In this document: piece by piece, positions 46,193 through 55,573 of the stretch
Layout: each line of letters opens with the position of its first letter
Numbering within the stretch: position 1 is the first letter of the stretch
NCBI RefSeq assembly: GCF_020524085.2
Contig: NZ_CP129016.1
Coordinates: 1,916,001-1,980,000 of the forward strand
Origin: Halobacillus litoralis
Lineage (GTDB): Bacteria; Bacillota; Bacilli; Bacillales; Halobacillaceae
Direction: 5' to 3'
DNA length: 64,000 nt
The notes under the pieces: model-generated
Database searches by the model: none
Told to the model about the DNA's origin: nothing
What the model saw: only the letters and a program-made list of their open reading frames with translations
Program-made: the position numbers and the translations under genes

Positions 46193-46735
46193 TAAATGGC
46201 AGGATTGTGTAAGACTCAATTTCGAGATGTTTGTGTGCGTGTAGGGGCTCCGGGAAACCGTTCGCTTTCCATGGGGCGGGCGGTGAGCCTCCTCGGACTT
46301 CGTCCTGCGGGGTCTCACCTGTCCCACACGTCCCATAGGAGTCTCACCGTTTCCCTCCGCCCCTTGGCCGTATGAGTGTCTCGAAACCACCTCTAGAATA
46401 TGCAGTTGGGAGTATAAGGATAAAACTCCCATGCCCAGGTATTTGAATCTTGGGAGCTTGATACAGGGCGCTTTATGCTTATAACAGTAGTATAGTGGAT
46501 GACAATCCAAATGGGTAAAGGGGTTCGTTTCTCACATTCATCGAATGGGGTGGTTGGGAAGCTGCGAGACTCCCGCGGGAATGGATTGGCTGGCGAGACC
46601 CCACAGAGCGGAGCTCGAGGAGGCTTGCCGTCATCCCCGCAGGAAAGCGAGCGGCTTTCCAACCACCCCTAACGCTCATTATGGCAACGAACCACGGAAA
46701 CATCTCGAAACTGAGTCTTCAACTGAAGGAAGCGT
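46193..46735. repeat. Composite intergenic repeat: A reversed, B forward
   Basis: Fourth full composite, same orientation as the 2.0 kb copy. A core about 46237-46364 (reverse), B core about 46549-46670 (forward), linker with CTTGATACAGGGCGC. Ends are AAGACTCAATTTCGAGATG and CATCTCGAAACTGAGTCTTC. The span between the yugJ terminator and pgi holds no gene. Confidence 0.85.
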
Positions 46736-46903
46736 TTGTTGAGTTGGTTGGTTATTCTTGGATAAGTAATATTCCAATATTTTTACAGATGTATGAAAGT
46801 TTTGTATGTATCCGTTTACAATTTCGGGATGGCTTGATTTGAAGGTAAGGTTTCGATAAAGTGAAATTGGTCAAGCAAAAAATGACGATTTGGAGGGTCA
46901 TAA

Positions 46904-48253
46904 ATGACACATGTTCGTTTTGATTACGAAAAAGCTTTACCTTTCTTTGGTGAGCATGAACTAGAATACATGCAAGGAGCTGTATCTCTTGCACATAAAT
47001 CCCTGCACGAAAAAACAGGAGCAGGAAATGACTTCTTAGGGTGGTTGGAACTACCAGAAGCTTACGATAAAGAGGAATTTGCGCGTATTAAAAAATCCGC
47101 TGAAAAGATTAAATCAGACTCTGATGTCTTGCTAGTTATCGGAATCGGTGGATCATACTTAGGGGCACGTGCTGCGCTTGAAATGTTGAACCATAGTTTT
47201 TATAATGAGTTGTCTTCTGATGACAGAAACACTCCTCAAGTGTTCTTCGTTGGTAACAGCATCAGTGCACCATATATGAATGAACTTTTTGATGTACTTA
47301 AAGACAAAGATGTTTCCATTAATGTGATCTCTAAGAGTGGAACGACAACAGAACCGGCTATTGCTTTCCGTATCTTCCGTAAGTTCCTTGAAGAGAAGTA
47401 TGGCGTAGACGAAGCGCGTAAACGTATCTATGCAACAACTGACAAAAATAAAGGGGCCCTTAAGACACTGGCTAGTGAACAAGGCTACGAGTCCTTCGTG
47501 GTACCTGATGATGTAGGCGGTCGTTATTCTGTTTTGACTGCGGTTGGTCTTCTTCCTATTGCTGCAAGCGGAATCGATATTGATGAAATGATGAAAGGTG
47601 CACAAGCAGCTCAAAGTGAGTTGAGCACGGATAAGCTTTCTGAAAACCCTGCGTATCAATACGCGGCTGTCAGAAACGTCCTTTATAACAAAGGAAAAAC
47701 GATTGAAATGCTTGTGAACTATGAACCATCTCTTCAATATTTTGCTGAGTGGTGGAAGCAATTGTTCGGAGAGAGTGAAGGAAAAGACCAAAAAGGAATT
47801 TTCCCTGCTTCTGCAAACTTCTCCACGGACTTGCATTCTCTTGGTCAATACGTGCAGGAAGGACGTCGAGACCTGTTTGAAACGGTATTGAACGTAGAAA
47901 CGCCATCTTCAGACATTACGATTGAGGAAGACAGCCAGAACTTGGACGGCCTCAATTACCTTGCTGGAGCAACAGTGGACGAGGTAAATGAAAAAGCTTA
48001 CCTTGGTACTATGCTTGCACACACAGATGGGGATGTGCCGAACTTGATCTTGCACCTGCCTAAACGCGATGCATTTACATTTGGATATCTCGTGTACTTC
48101 TTCGAAAAAGCATGTGCCATTAGTGGTTATCTATTGGGTGTAAATCCATTCGACCAGCCAGGTGTAGAGGCATACAAAGTCAACATGTTTGCTCTACTTG
48201 GTAAGCCTGGATTTGAAAAAGAAAAAGAAGAACTTGAAAATCGCTTGAAATAA
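46904..48253 (+). CDS. pgi: Glucose-6-phosphate isomerase
   Basis: A 449-residue glycolytic enzyme interconverting glucose-6-phosphate and fructose-6-phosphate. Two SIS domains; phosphate-binding [15 protein letters not shown] and [14 protein letters not shown], active-site Arg in [13 protein letters not shown], Glu in [10 protein letters not shown] and Lys in [14 protein letters not shown]. Length is that of the Bacillus enzyme. TGGAGGG precedes the ATG. Confidence 0.97.
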   Translation: MTHVRFDYEKALPFFGEHELEYMQGAVSLAHKSLHEKTGAGNDFLGWLELPEAYDKEEFARIKKSAEKIKSDSDVLLVIGIGGSYLGARAALEMLNHSFYNELSSDDRNTPQVFFVGNSISAPYMNELFDVLKDKDVSINVISKSGTTTEPAIAFRIFRKFLEEKYGVDEARKRIYATTDKNKGALKTLASEQGYESFVVPDDVGGRYSVLTAVGLLPIAASGIDIDEMMKGAQAAQSELSTDKLSENPAYQYAAVRNVLYNKGKTIEMLVNYEPSLQYFAEWWKQLFGESEGKDQKGIFPASANFSTDLHSLGQYVQEGRRDLFETVLNVETPSSDITIEEDSQNLDGLNYLAGATVDEVNEKAYLGTMLAHTDGDVPNLILHLPKRDAFTFGYLVYFFEKACAISGYLLGVNPFDQPGVEAYKVNMFALLGKPGFEKEKEELENRLK

Positions 48254-48258
48254 AAAAG

Positions 48259-48303
48259 AAAAGCTCAGGTCATCCAGAAAATGGATGACCTGAGCTTTTT
48301 TTG
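48259..48303 (+). terminator. Terminator after pgi
   Basis: AAAAGCTCAGGTCATCC pairs with GGATGACCTGAGCTTTT and T residues follow. Confidence 0.93.
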
Positions 48304-48337
48304 TTTGGGCATAGTAAGGAATAAAGGAGTGATGACA

Positions 48338-48754
48338 GTGATTCCATTATCTTCACCAATTACAGGGCAAGTGTACACATATAATGATGTAGAAAGTGAA
48401 CTGAAGGCTATCGGCTTTAAACTTTCCGATAATTGGGATTATGAGCATGGGTACTTTGATTACAAAATTGACGACCATGTAGGTTACCAGTTCATTCGTC
48501 TTCCGTTCGTCGTAACTTCAGGCTCTTTAGATGCCCCTGGCGATTATGCCATGATTGAAATGAAAGAACCGTTTCTGCTATCTCATAAATATAATCCAGG
48601 ACTTGATGATAACGTTAAAGAAGGGAACTTCCGTGCTATTTTCGATCAGTTCCAGGAGCCGGTGGATAAAGATGCCTCTTTTCCTGAAGAACACATCAAT
48701 AAGGGAAGAGAGCTGCTTGCTCAAGTTGAACAAGTGTTACTTTCGAAGGGGTGA
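48338..48754 (+). CDS. YugN-like family protein
   Basis: A 138-residue cytoplasmic protein of the YugN-like family (GFKLSDNWDYEHGYFDYKID, YQFIRLPF, LDAPGDYAMIEMKEPFLLSHKY). AAAGGAG (48323-48329) is two bases from the ATG at 48332 but eight bases from the GTG at 48338, so the GTG is preferred. Its 3' end overlaps the convergent yugO by 18 bases. Function unknown. Confidence 0.82.
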   Translation: MIPLSSPITGQVYTYNDVESELKAIGFKLSDNWDYEHGYFDYKIDDHVGYQFIRLPFVVTSGSLDAPGDYAMIEMKEPFLLSHKYNPGLDDNVKEGNFRAIFDQFQEPVDKDASFPEEHINKGRELLAQVEQVLLSKG

Positions 48755-49735
48755 AAAAACGACAAGGACATCCCCTTCTTCCAATACAATATCGGGGTGA
48801 AGGTCGAAGGAGAGATCTTCGCCTTTTTTTATGCCGATAATTTGATAATGTTCTTTCAAGTAATGTTCGAAAGCTTTGAGCATAGGTTTTCCAATGAGCT
48901 CACCACGAATTATTTCTTCATGAAATTGGCGTTCCGTCAACAAGTCAAGAAGAAGCTCAAAAGGTTTGACCGGATCGTTACGATAGAGCTCCTGGTAAAA
49001 GAGGCTGCTCATAAAGTCATTAGAACGAATAATGGTATTGGCGCCTGCCCGTTCTGCATTGATTTTTTGTTTTTCAGTCAGTACTTCCGCGATGATGAAC
49101 AACCCTGGATGGTGTCCTTTAAGCGAGACAATTTGATGAATGACCGTCTGATCCGACTGTTCTTCTTCCATGGATGGATCAGCGGTTATGATTGCCATTC
49201 TCGCTTCACTTACATTGGCTTGTTCGAGCGTTTCTTCATTCGTGGCACTTCCGTTAATGAAATGAACACTGGATAAACGCTGATAAAATTGGTTCATCGT
49301 CCGGTCGATCAGAACGATTCTTTCTTGCAGGTTTTGTTCTTCAAGCATGTCCAGCAAGTGACGGGTCCTTTCATTCCATCCAACAAGAATCAGGTGACCG
49401 TTTCCTCTGTAGGGTACTTTTCCTTCTGTTAAGTCCGTTTCATGTTTCACTGTAGATGCTGAAAGTGTCGCCATATAGAAGGTTACGAGGCCTCCACCTG
49501 ACAGAATCAGAAGAATCGCTATGATTTTCCCTGTTGCACTTAACGGGACATAATCACCATAACCGACGGTGGCACCTGTCACAAATGCCCACCAGAGACC
49601 ATCAAAGAAAGTAGGGAAGTTCTGCGGCTCAATGATATGAATGATCAACCCGAATAATGACATGGTAAACAAAACGGTAGTCAATAACCGCAAAAACAGC
49701 GGCATTTGGAAGTATAGGCGGATTAAGGATTGCAT
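48737..49735 (-). CDS. yugO: Potassium channel protein YugO (RCK/TrkA_N regulated)
   Basis: A 332-residue potassium channel: two transmembrane helices around a pore with the selectivity filter TVGYGDY, then a TrkA_N/RCK NAD-binding domain (HLILVGWNERTRHLLDML) and a TrkA_C-like end (GLIGKPMLKAFEHYL-like). In B. subtilis YugO releases K+ in biofilm signalling. The ATG at 49735 follows AAGGGG; the TTG-started extension to 49786 has no ribosome site. Convergent overlap with yugN. Confidence 0.92.
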   Translation of the reverse strand: MQSLIRLYFQMPLFLRLLTTVLFTMSLFGLIIHIIEPQNFPTFFDGLWWAFVTGATVGYGDYVPLSATGKIIAILLILSGGGLVTFYMATLSASTVKHETDLTEGKVPYRGNGHLILVGWNERTRHLLDMLEEQNLQERIVLIDRTMNQFYQRLSSVHFINGSATNEETLEQANVSEARMAIITADPSMEEEQSDQTVIHQIVSLKGHHPGLFIIAEVLTEKQKINAERAGANTIIRSNDFMSSLFYQELYRNDPVKPFELLLDLLTERQFHEEIIRGELIGKPMLKAFEHYLKEHYQIIGIKKGEDLSFDLHPDIVLEEGDVLVVFSPLRK

Positions 49736-49789
49736 GACATATGCCCCTTTTTTATCCTCAGTATGGCTGTTCTGGTCTATATTCAAACA

Positions 49790-49828
49790 TAAAAGGACTT
49801 CCTTACATAGTAAGGAAATCCTTTTGGA
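49790..49828. terminator. Hairpin terminator
   Basis: AAAGGACTTCCTTAC pairs with GTAAGGAAATCCTTTT with one bulge; it lies downstream of the thioredoxin-like gene on the reverse strand. Confidence 0.75.
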
Positions 49829-49835
49829 AATGGGG

Positions 49836-50387
49836 TTATGAAATTTTTTCTTTCAAATCTTTATAGACACAAGACCAGAAGTCTCGGTTATCGCGATAAG
49901 CCTTTGTAATGAACGTAAGCATTTCCTTACGTTTTTCGTTAAAATCGTCAGCATCATGATCTGGGAGATTCGCTAATGAATCATCGATATATGCTTGGAT
50001 TTCTGGAGCGCGTGGTCCCCAAGTTCCCACTTCATTCCCTTTGGTGTCGATGAAAATAATTTTAGGGATGGATCTAGATTGTCCGTTTGTCAAATATTGA
50101 TCCATCAACTCTAGATTTTCATCACGCAAAAGGAAGTGAACGGGAATATGTCCCTGCTCTGCAATTTTTAAGAAAATCGGCAGGTTCAGCATCGCATCAC
50201 CACACCAGTCCTCTGTAAGAACTAGGGCACGTAATTTCTTGCTTTGTACTTTTTCGAATAAGGGCTGATCTTCAACGGGGACCGGGAAGTTTTCATATAT
50301 ATAGATGAAGTCTTTCTGGTGTGTTTGCATGTGATCGACGTAGGTCTGGGCTGTCATTCCTCTGTTAAACCAGTTTTCTAAGTTCAT
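49836..50387 (-). CDS. Thioredoxin-family protein with WCGD motif
   Basis: A 183-residue protein with a thioredoxin fold (LRALVLTEDWCGDAMLNLPIF) and the cis-proline SIPKIIFID. The usual CxxC is reduced to a single Cys (WCGDA), a pattern seen in a bacillar thioredoxin-like subgroup. The C-terminus is helical and charged. GAGGAATT precedes the ATG at 50387. Role unknown; a monothiol or bacillithiol-linked redox role is possible but inferred. Confidence 0.82.
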   Translation of the reverse strand: MNLENWFNRGMTAQTYVDHMQTHQKDFIYIYENFPVPVEDQPLFEKVQSKKLRALVLTEDWCGDAMLNLPIFLKIAEQGHIPVHFLLRDENLELMDQYLTNGQSRSIPKIIFIDTKGNEVGTWGPRAPEIQAYIDDSLANLPDHDADDFNEKRKEMLTFITKAYRDNRDFWSCVYKDLKEKIS

Positions 50388-50506
50388 TCCAATTCCTCCT
50401 CTACAAACTCCGTACAAGACCATGTTCCCTCATTAGGGTCAGAATAAGCGTCTAATTATAATGGGATTCCTCTTTTTTGGTATGATAAAAGAAAAGGGGG
50501 ATGATT

Positions 50507-51565
50507 ATGAAAAAAGAACGATTGGACTTTTTGATGGAATTGCTAAACACACCTTCACCATCCAGCATGGAAATGGAAATACAAAAAAGATGGATTAAAG
50601 AGATGCGACCATATGCTGATGAAATCAAAACCGATCATGCCGGGAATGCCATCGCTGTATTGAACCCGGAAGCAGAATTCAAAATCCTGTTAGCTGGGCA
50701 CTGTGATGAAATTGCTCTCGTCATCAACCGTATTGATGAGCAAGGTTATCTTCATTTTGACAAAATGGGAGGCATTAACCCGAAAGCAGCCGTAGGAATG
50801 AAGGTTAACATCCTTGGCTATGAAAAGGAACTGACAGGGGTTATTGGAGTGAACGCTCAACACCATGGTGGATTGAAAGGGGACTTCGGTTTAGACGATC
50901 TTTTTATTGACTGTGGAGCAAAGACGAAAGAAGAGATGGAGCAATTTGTCCAAATTGGTGACCTTGCTGTTTATAAAAGAGAGCCGGAACTGTTAATGGA
51001 TCGATACATAGCCGGACGTGGTCTGGATAACCGTACAGGACAATTCATTGTGGGGGAAGTATTGAGAAGGCTTTCTAAAGAAAATATTCAAGTGGGAGTC
51101 TATGCGGCAAGCACTGTTAATGAAGAGACCAACATGGGGGGAGCTTATTTCGCTGCGGCAGGCATTGAACCAACGATGGCGATTGCATGTGACGTGACGT
51201 TTGCTACCGATTATCCCGGGGTTAACAAAAATAAACACGGGGACGTACGATTAGACGGGGGACCTGTACTGGCAAAAGGAGCCCCGATCAACCGGAAGAT
51301 TAACAAGCTTCTAGAGAATACAGCGAAAACTCTTGAAATGGATGTGCAGTATGAGCTGACACCTAGAATGACTGGGACGGATGCCGATAAGATGAGACTT
51401 ACCGGAAAAGGTGTTCCAGTCAGCCTCGTTTCCCTGCCGCTCCGTTATATGCATTCTCCTGTAGAAACTGTAAGTGTTCAGGACATCGAAGAAGAGATCA
51501 CCTTGATGGTAGAAATGATTAAGAATATGACAGGGAACGAAAGTTTGAATCCGCTAGAAGAATAA
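50507..51565 (+). CDS. M42-family metallopeptidase/glutamyl aminopeptidase-like
   Basis: A 352-residue dodecamer-type aminopeptidase. Metal and catalytic residues: GHCDEIALVI, GRGLDNRTG, VNEETNMGGA, CDVTFATDYPG and the C-terminal PLRYMHSPVETV His. The family includes PepA-type glutamyl and deblocking aminopeptidases (YtoP, YsdC, FrvX). AAGGGGG is directly before the ATG at 50501 and six bases from the ATG at 50507, which is preferred. Substrate range unknown. Confidence 0.92.
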   Translation: MKKERLDFLMELLNTPSPSSMEMEIQKRWIKEMRPYADEIKTDHAGNAIAVLNPEAEFKILLAGHCDEIALVINRIDEQGYLHFDKMGGINPKAAVGMKVNILGYEKELTGVIGVNAQHHGGLKGDFGLDDLFIDCGAKTKEEMEQFVQIGDLAVYKREPELLMDRYIAGRGLDNRTGQFIVGEVLRRLSKENIQVGVYAASTVNEETNMGGAYFAAAGIEPTMAIACDVTFATDYPGVNKNKHGDVRLDGGPVLAKGAPINRKINKLLENTAKTLEMDVQYELTPRMTGTDADKMRLTGKGVPVSLVSLPLRYMHSPVETVSVQDIEEEITLMVEMIKNMTGNESLNPLEE

Positions 51566-51572
51566 TCCTTTA

Positions 51573-51605
51573 AGCACCGAGGGGTCTCCTCGGTGTTTTG
51601 TTTAT
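51573..51605 (+). terminator. Terminator after the M42 gene
   Basis: CACCGAGG pairs with CCTCGGTG and TTTTGTTT follows. Confidence 0.85.
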
Positions 51606-51663
51606 TTAAAGCATAATTGGAGAGAATAGCAGATATAATCTTCTATATTAAGGAGTGATCTGC

Positions 51664-51876
51664 ATGGATCGGGAAGTGCTGCATCAACAAATTTTGACGT
51701 TGAAAGGGAAGATTTGTGCCGGACAGCTACAATTGCATGGGTATGATGAATACATTCTCATGCAGCTTGATAAGGTAAAAGATTGCGAAGATGGTCTCGT
51801 CGATGTATCTACTGTTTCTTCAACTCTCCGTCTTTTTATAGATGCTACAGAAAAAATGCAGTCTCCATCGGCATGA
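51664..51876 (+). CDS. Small hypothetical protein, 70 residues
   Basis: A 70-residue soluble, largely helical protein (MDREVLHQQILTLKGKICAG start, HGYDEYILMQLDKVKDCEDG). AAGGAGTG lies about seven bases before the ATG at 51664. A good terminator follows, so it appears to be a single-gene transcript. No family recognised. Confidence 0.65.
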   Translation: MDREVLHQQILTLKGKICAGQLQLHGYDEYILMQLDKVKDCEDGLVDVSTVSSTLRLFIDATEKMQSPSA

Positions 51877-51879
51877 AGA

Positions 51880-51922
51880 ATAACCACAAGGTGCAATCAT
51901 GCGCCATGTGGTTATTTTTTTC
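51880..51922 (+). terminator. Terminator after the 70-residue ORF
   Basis: GAATAACCACA pairs with TGTGGTTATT and seven T residues follow. Confidence 0.87.
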
Positions 51923-52131
51923 TTAACATTCTACGCTACTATTAAGGGAAGGCAGTCAAGAAGGTGACGGGTTAAATCAGTAGATAGACCCATCGAATTT
52001 GTTATAGATTTTAAACGATACAGGTGACGTTTTAGTTTCACAAAAGAACAGAAAACAATCAGTCACAGAACATTCTACTTGCGCTATCCCGGCGTTTTGT
52101 ATAAAATAAATTTACAATAATATATCGATTC

Positions 52132-52272
52132 CATCTTCGGGGCAGGGTGCAATTCCCGACCGACGGTAAGAAGAATTTTGATTCTTCAAGTCCGTGACCC
52201 GTATGGTTCGGCCATGCGGTGGACCCGGTGAAAGTCCGGGACCGACAGTTAAAGTCTGGATGGGAGAAGATG
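52132..52272 (+). ncRNA. FMN riboswitch (RFN element)
   Basis: RFN landmarks are present: GGGGCAGGGTGCAATTCCC, GACCGACGGTAA, AGTCCGTGACCC, GGTGGACCCGGTGAAAGTCC, GGGACCGACAGTTAAAGTC and the closing GGATGGGAGAAGAT pairing with ATCTTC at the start. It controls the riboflavin transporter downstream: FMN binding should end transcription at 52330-52357. Confidence 0.96.
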
Positions 52273-52329
52273 TCGAACGGAACTGGTAGATTAAACACTA
52301 CCTCTATTTCCTATGGACACGACTACCCT

Positions 52330-52357
52330 TAGCCCTAAGTGCTACAGGGTTATTTTT
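52330..52357 (+). terminator. FMN riboswitch terminator
   Basis: TAGCCCT pairs with AGGGTTA (one G-U pair) and TTTTTATG follows; a short but plausible expression platform. Confidence 0.65.
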
Positions 52358-52425
52358 ATGTGTTTTTATAGGCCGTTTACCTTCATCTGGGATGTGAATC
52401 GATGAAAAGATGAAGGAGGAGATCG

Positions 52426-53022
52426 ATGATGAACTCATACACGGGGCAATCATCAAAACTGCAAAAGTTAGTCATTTTAGCGTTACTTGGTACAATATCT
52501 ATGGTGTTAATGTTTTTGAAATTTCCACTTCCTTTTTTACCCCCTTATTTAAAAGTGGACTTTAGTGACATTCCTGCACTTCTAGCTGCGATTTTATTTT
52601 CACCACTCGCAGGTATTGTGGTGGAAGCGTTGAAAAATGGCCTATATATGATTTTTACAGGAGTTTCTGATCCCATTGGAGTCGTTGCGAACTTCTTTGC
52701 CGGAGTCCTTTTTGTTGTTCCGGTTGCCATTATCTATCGAAAAGGAAAAACGATGAAGTCACTCATTTTAGGTTTGGTTTTTGGTTCCCTCTTTATGGCA
52801 GTAACGATGAGCGTACTCAATTATTTCCTTATCCTTCCTGCATACAGCTGGTTTATGGGCTGGGAGACAATGAGTACAGATGTGAAATGGATGACGATAG
52901 TAGCGGGTATTCTTCCATTTAATGTAATTAAAGGAGCCATCGCTGGATCCTTGTTTATCATGTTATTCGTGAAGATGAAGGACTGGATCGAACAAAAAAG
53001 TGTACGGCAGTCAGCCGCATAA
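52426..53022 (+). CDS. ribU: Riboflavin ECF transporter S component RibU
   Basis: A 198-residue membrane protein with about six transmembrane helices, the riboflavin-binding S subunit that works with the shared EcfA-EcfA'-EcfT module. Family blocks: FPLPFLPPYLKVDFSDIPAL and VVEALKNGLYMIFTG. The FMN riboswitch in its leader fixes the substrate. AAGGAGGAG precedes ATG 52426 (52429 is an equal alternative). Confidence 0.95.
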   Translation: MMNSYTGQSSKLQKLVILALLGTISMVLMFLKFPLPFLPPYLKVDFSDIPALLAAILFSPLAGIVVEALKNGLYMIFTGVSDPIGVVANFFAGVLFVVPVAIIYRKGKTMKSLILGLVFGSLFMAVTMSVLNYFLILPAYSWFMGWETMSTDVKWMTIVAGILPFNVIKGAIAGSLFIMLFVKMKDWIEQKSVRQSAA

Positions 53023-53060
53023 AGAAAGCGAGGGGAATAAACCCCTCGCTTTCTTTTAAT
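53022..53060. terminator. Bidirectional terminator after ribU
   Basis: AAAGAAAGCGAGGGG pairs with CCCCTCGCTTTCTTTT between convergent genes. Confidence 0.92.
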
Positions 53061-53433
53061 TATTTTTTTCTTTTTCAATTTCTTCCACTTTATAACGAGC
53101 TGTCGGCATAGCTTCCAAACGCTCAATTGGAATGGGTTCACCTGACTTTTCACTCAAACCATAACGTCCTTCTTCCATACGCTGCAGGGCGTCTTCTACT
53201 TCCATTAATTTTTCTCGCGCCTGCTCATAAAATGTTTGTTCTTTCGCTCTCTCAAATTGATCCGTTCCCTGGTCGCCAGGATGGTCAGCCACGCTCGATA
53301 TTTCACCGGTTCGGTCGTTCTCATAATCTTCTTTCGCTTGATCTTCTTTGTATTCTTCCATTTGTGCTTCTGCTTCTTCCTTCATTTCTAAAAGACGGTC
53401 TTTGAATTTTTGTTTTTGATTATCATTCAACAT
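53056..53433 (-). CDS. TraR/DksA-like protein (YteA-related) without zinc cysteines
   Basis: A 125-residue coiled-coil protein with the GEISSVADHPGDQGTDQFER block and C-terminal GRYGLSEKSGEPIPIERLEA of the YteA/DksA group. In relatives YGxCxxCG and a later Cys bind zinc; here the pattern is YGLSEKSG and TARYKV, so every zinc Cys is replaced. Very acidic. AAAGGAG lies 11 bases before the ATG at 53433. Probably a degenerate-finger family member; activity on RNA polymerase is unproven. Confidence 0.8.
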   Translation of the reverse strand: MLNDNQKQKFKDRLLEMKEEAEAQMEEYKEDQAKEDYENDRTGEISSVADHPGDQGTDQFERAKEQTFYEQAREKLMEVEDALQRMEEGRYGLSEKSGEPIPIERLEAMPTARYKVEEIEKEKNN

Positions 53434-53467
53434 GCTAAACGTGACTCCTTTCAATTAGACAATTCGG

Positions 53468-53866
53468 TTATTTTTTGGGGACAACCCCTACCGTGCATCG
53501 GGATATACACAACAACTCATCAGCTTCATTGACAATTTGTATTTCCCATACCATTGTATTTTTGCCGATATGAGCAGGAGTCGCTGTTCCCTTTACATAT
53601 CCATCGCGGGCACTTTTTATATGGTTGGCATTGATTTCTATACCAAAAACTTGTTGTTGATCAGGGTCAATGTTCAAAAATGCCCCGATGCTCGCAGCGC
53701 TTTCGGCTAATGCCACACTTGCTCCTCCATGGAGAAAACCCATAGGCTGATGGGTACGGTGGTCGACAGGCATACGAATTTGTACCTTTGCTGCGTCTGC
53801 CGTCAGAACTTCCATCCCAAGTGCTTCCATCAATGTATTCTTCATCATAGATTTGTTCATTTTCAT
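53468..53866 (-). CDS. menI: Hotdog thioesterase, probable DHNA-CoA thioesterase MenI (YuxO-like)
   Basis: A 132-residue hotdog-fold thioesterase of the PaaI/YdiI group: HQPMGFLHGGASVALAESAAS (catalytic Glu in the ALAES helix) and GIEINANHIKSARDGYVKG. In Bacillus the homologous enzyme hydrolyses 1,4-dihydroxy-2-naphthoyl-CoA, the step before MenA. The nearby men genes support this. AAGGA precedes the ATG at 53866; 53860 is an alternative start. Confidence 0.82.
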   Translation of the reverse strand: MKMNKSMMKNTLMEALGMEVLTADAAKVQIRMPVDHRTHQPMGFLHGGASVALAESAASIGAFLNIDPDQQQVFGIEINANHIKSARDGYVKGTATPAHIGKNTMVWEIQIVNEADELLCISRCTVGVVPKK

Positions 53867-53954
53867 CCCGTCCTTTTTGTATTATTCCCATTGTAAAAAT
53901 GGTCAAACCTTCATGTTACATACTGAAATTATAAATGACTTGTTCCACAATCTG

Positions 53955-54325
53955 TCAGGATTATGGAAGACTCAGTGTCGGGACTATTGTTGAGTGGATG
54001 GGGGCTGCGGGTAATAGCTCGCTTTCCGCGGGAGCGCGGTGAGCCTCCTCGGACTGCGTCCTGTGGGGTCTCATCAAGCACTTTTTTCCCGCAGGAGTCT
54101 CGCCATTCCCCTCCGCCCTTTTTACAAGTAAGATTCTCGAAATCACTACTTGTAAGATCACCTTGTATGGTTATGGGAAGTGAATCATATAAACTCTACT
54201 CAATGGACATTTAGAAAACGTAAATGCTTGATACAAAGCACTTTATGCCTGCCTATGTGGGGAAAATTGGAACCTTACTTATAAGTTTAGGGGTTCTATA
54301 ATCCACCTTCCACAATCGGGAGCTT
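53955..54325. repeat. A-type intergenic repeat with linker; B core lost
   Basis: A reversed A unit (core about 54001-54120, start GAAGACTCAGTGTCGGGAC) followed by the usual linker (CTTGATACAAAGCACTTTATGCC), after which the B core is missing and the copy ends CTTCCACAATCGGGAGCTT. It is a deletion derivative of the composite found elsewhere. Confidence 0.82.
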
Positions 54326-54335
54326 TAGTGAAAAT

Positions 54336-54370
54336 AAAAAAGGATGGTGGGGACCATCCTTTTTTTGTTG
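54336..54370. terminator. Terminator after menA
   Basis: AAAAAGGATGGT pairs with ACCATCCTTTTTTT around GGGG; bidirectional appearance. Confidence 0.88.
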
Positions 54371-54400
54371 CTCCTGATGTGTTTTTTCTGGTTCTCTCTT

Positions 54401-55345
54401 TTAGGAAAGAGGGAAGTTAAGGTGTAATAGTAAGGATAGACCTAGGAGAAAACCATAAATGGTGTTCGTCTGGGCCGTCGCTTTCATCGCAGGCATCATT
54501 TCGAGAGGTTGAGTTTTTCCTATAAATCCCTGAATGGCTTTTGTTGCTTTTATTACACTAAAGAAGGTAATGGATGACCATAAAGGCAGTGTACCCAGAA
54601 TGATTAACACACCTGTCCAGATAAAGGCTACTAGGAAAAGTGAACCGATGAAAACGATAGATCCTTTGTGGCCGAAAAGAATAGCCAGCGTTTTTCTCCC
54701 GTTTTCGGCATCACCGACGCGGTCCCTGATGTTGTTGGCTAATAGGATGGTACCGACAAAGATAGCCACAGGAACAGAAACGATGATTACTTCAGCCGTA
54801 ATCGAAAGAGTTTGAATGAAGTAACTGATTCCAATAATGATCGTTCCCATGAAAAAACCTGCTGTTATTTCACCAAATGGAGTATAGGCGATCGGTAATG
54901 GCCCTCCAGTGTAAAGATAGCCGAACAGCATGGAAATCAATCCGATTACAGCTATCCACCAGCTTGAAGAAGCACAAATATAAACGCCTAGTAATCCTGC
55001 AAGTATAAAGAAAAGATAGGCTAACGAAAGTACGGTCTTAGGGTTGATTCCGTCACGGACAATGGTCCCTCCGATACCGACCGAATTTTCATTATCTAAG
55101 CCTCGCTTGTAATCATAATACTCATTAAACATATTGGTGGCGGCTTGAATGAGGATAGAGGCGAGCAACATGGCTGCAAATAACCAGAAGTTGATCGATT
55201 GTTCCATAGCAGCAAGCATTGTCCCTACGAAAACAGGGACAAAGGCAGCCGTCAGTGTGTGTGGTCGCAGCAAACGCCACCATACTTGGAAACCTTCACG
55301 TTCATTCAAGGAAGCTTTTAGGTTTTGGTTTTGAACAGAGCTCAT
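54401..55345 (-). CDS. menA: 1,4-dihydroxy-2-naphthoate polyprenyltransferase MenA
   Basis: A 314-residue UbiA-type prenyltransferase with eight or nine transmembrane helices that attaches the isoprenoid tail to DHNA. The two Asp-rich motifs are NMFNEYYDYKRGLDNEN and NNIRDRVGDAENGRKTLA. GGGAGAG supports the ATG at 55345 over the ATG at 55366. It is divergent from menF, the same arrangement as B. subtilis menA and menFDHBEC. Confidence 0.95.
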   Translation of the reverse strand: MSSVQNQNLKASLNEREGFQVWWRLLRPHTLTAAFVPVFVGTMLAAMEQSINFWLFAAMLLASILIQAATNMFNEYYDYKRGLDNENSVGIGGTIVRDGINPKTVLSLAYLFFILAGLLGVYICASSSWWIAVIGLISMLFGYLYTGGPLPIAYTPFGEITAGFFMGTIIIGISYFIQTLSITAEVIIVSVPVAIFVGTILLANNIRDRVGDAENGRKTLAILFGHKGSIVFIGSLFLVAFIWTGVLIILGTLPLWSSITFFSVIKATKAIQGFIGKTQPLEMMPAMKATAQTNTIYGFLLGLSLLLHLNFPLS

Positions 55346-55458
55346 TGGTGTTCTCTCCCTTGTCACTATACTCTTGTTATGATAACAGTTTAATTTTAGG
55401 GAAACCGTCCTGGAGTGTCAATCAATGTAAGAAAATGTTGGTTTTAAAGTAAGATTCC

Positions 55459-55487
55459 TTGAGTCAAGAGAAAAAAGAGAATAAAAT
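55459..55487 (+). promoter_or_regulatory. Sigma-A promoter of the men operon
   Basis: TTGAGT (55459-55464) and TAAAAT (55482-55487) with a 17-base spacer, about 90 bases before menF. Confidence 0.68.
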
Positions 55488-55573
55488 AGAGAGTGATGCA
55501 TGCACACAAGAGCATTCATTTGGTGTGTGTGGAGAGAGTAGATAACGTCCCTTAAAGAATGGGAGGAATATAT

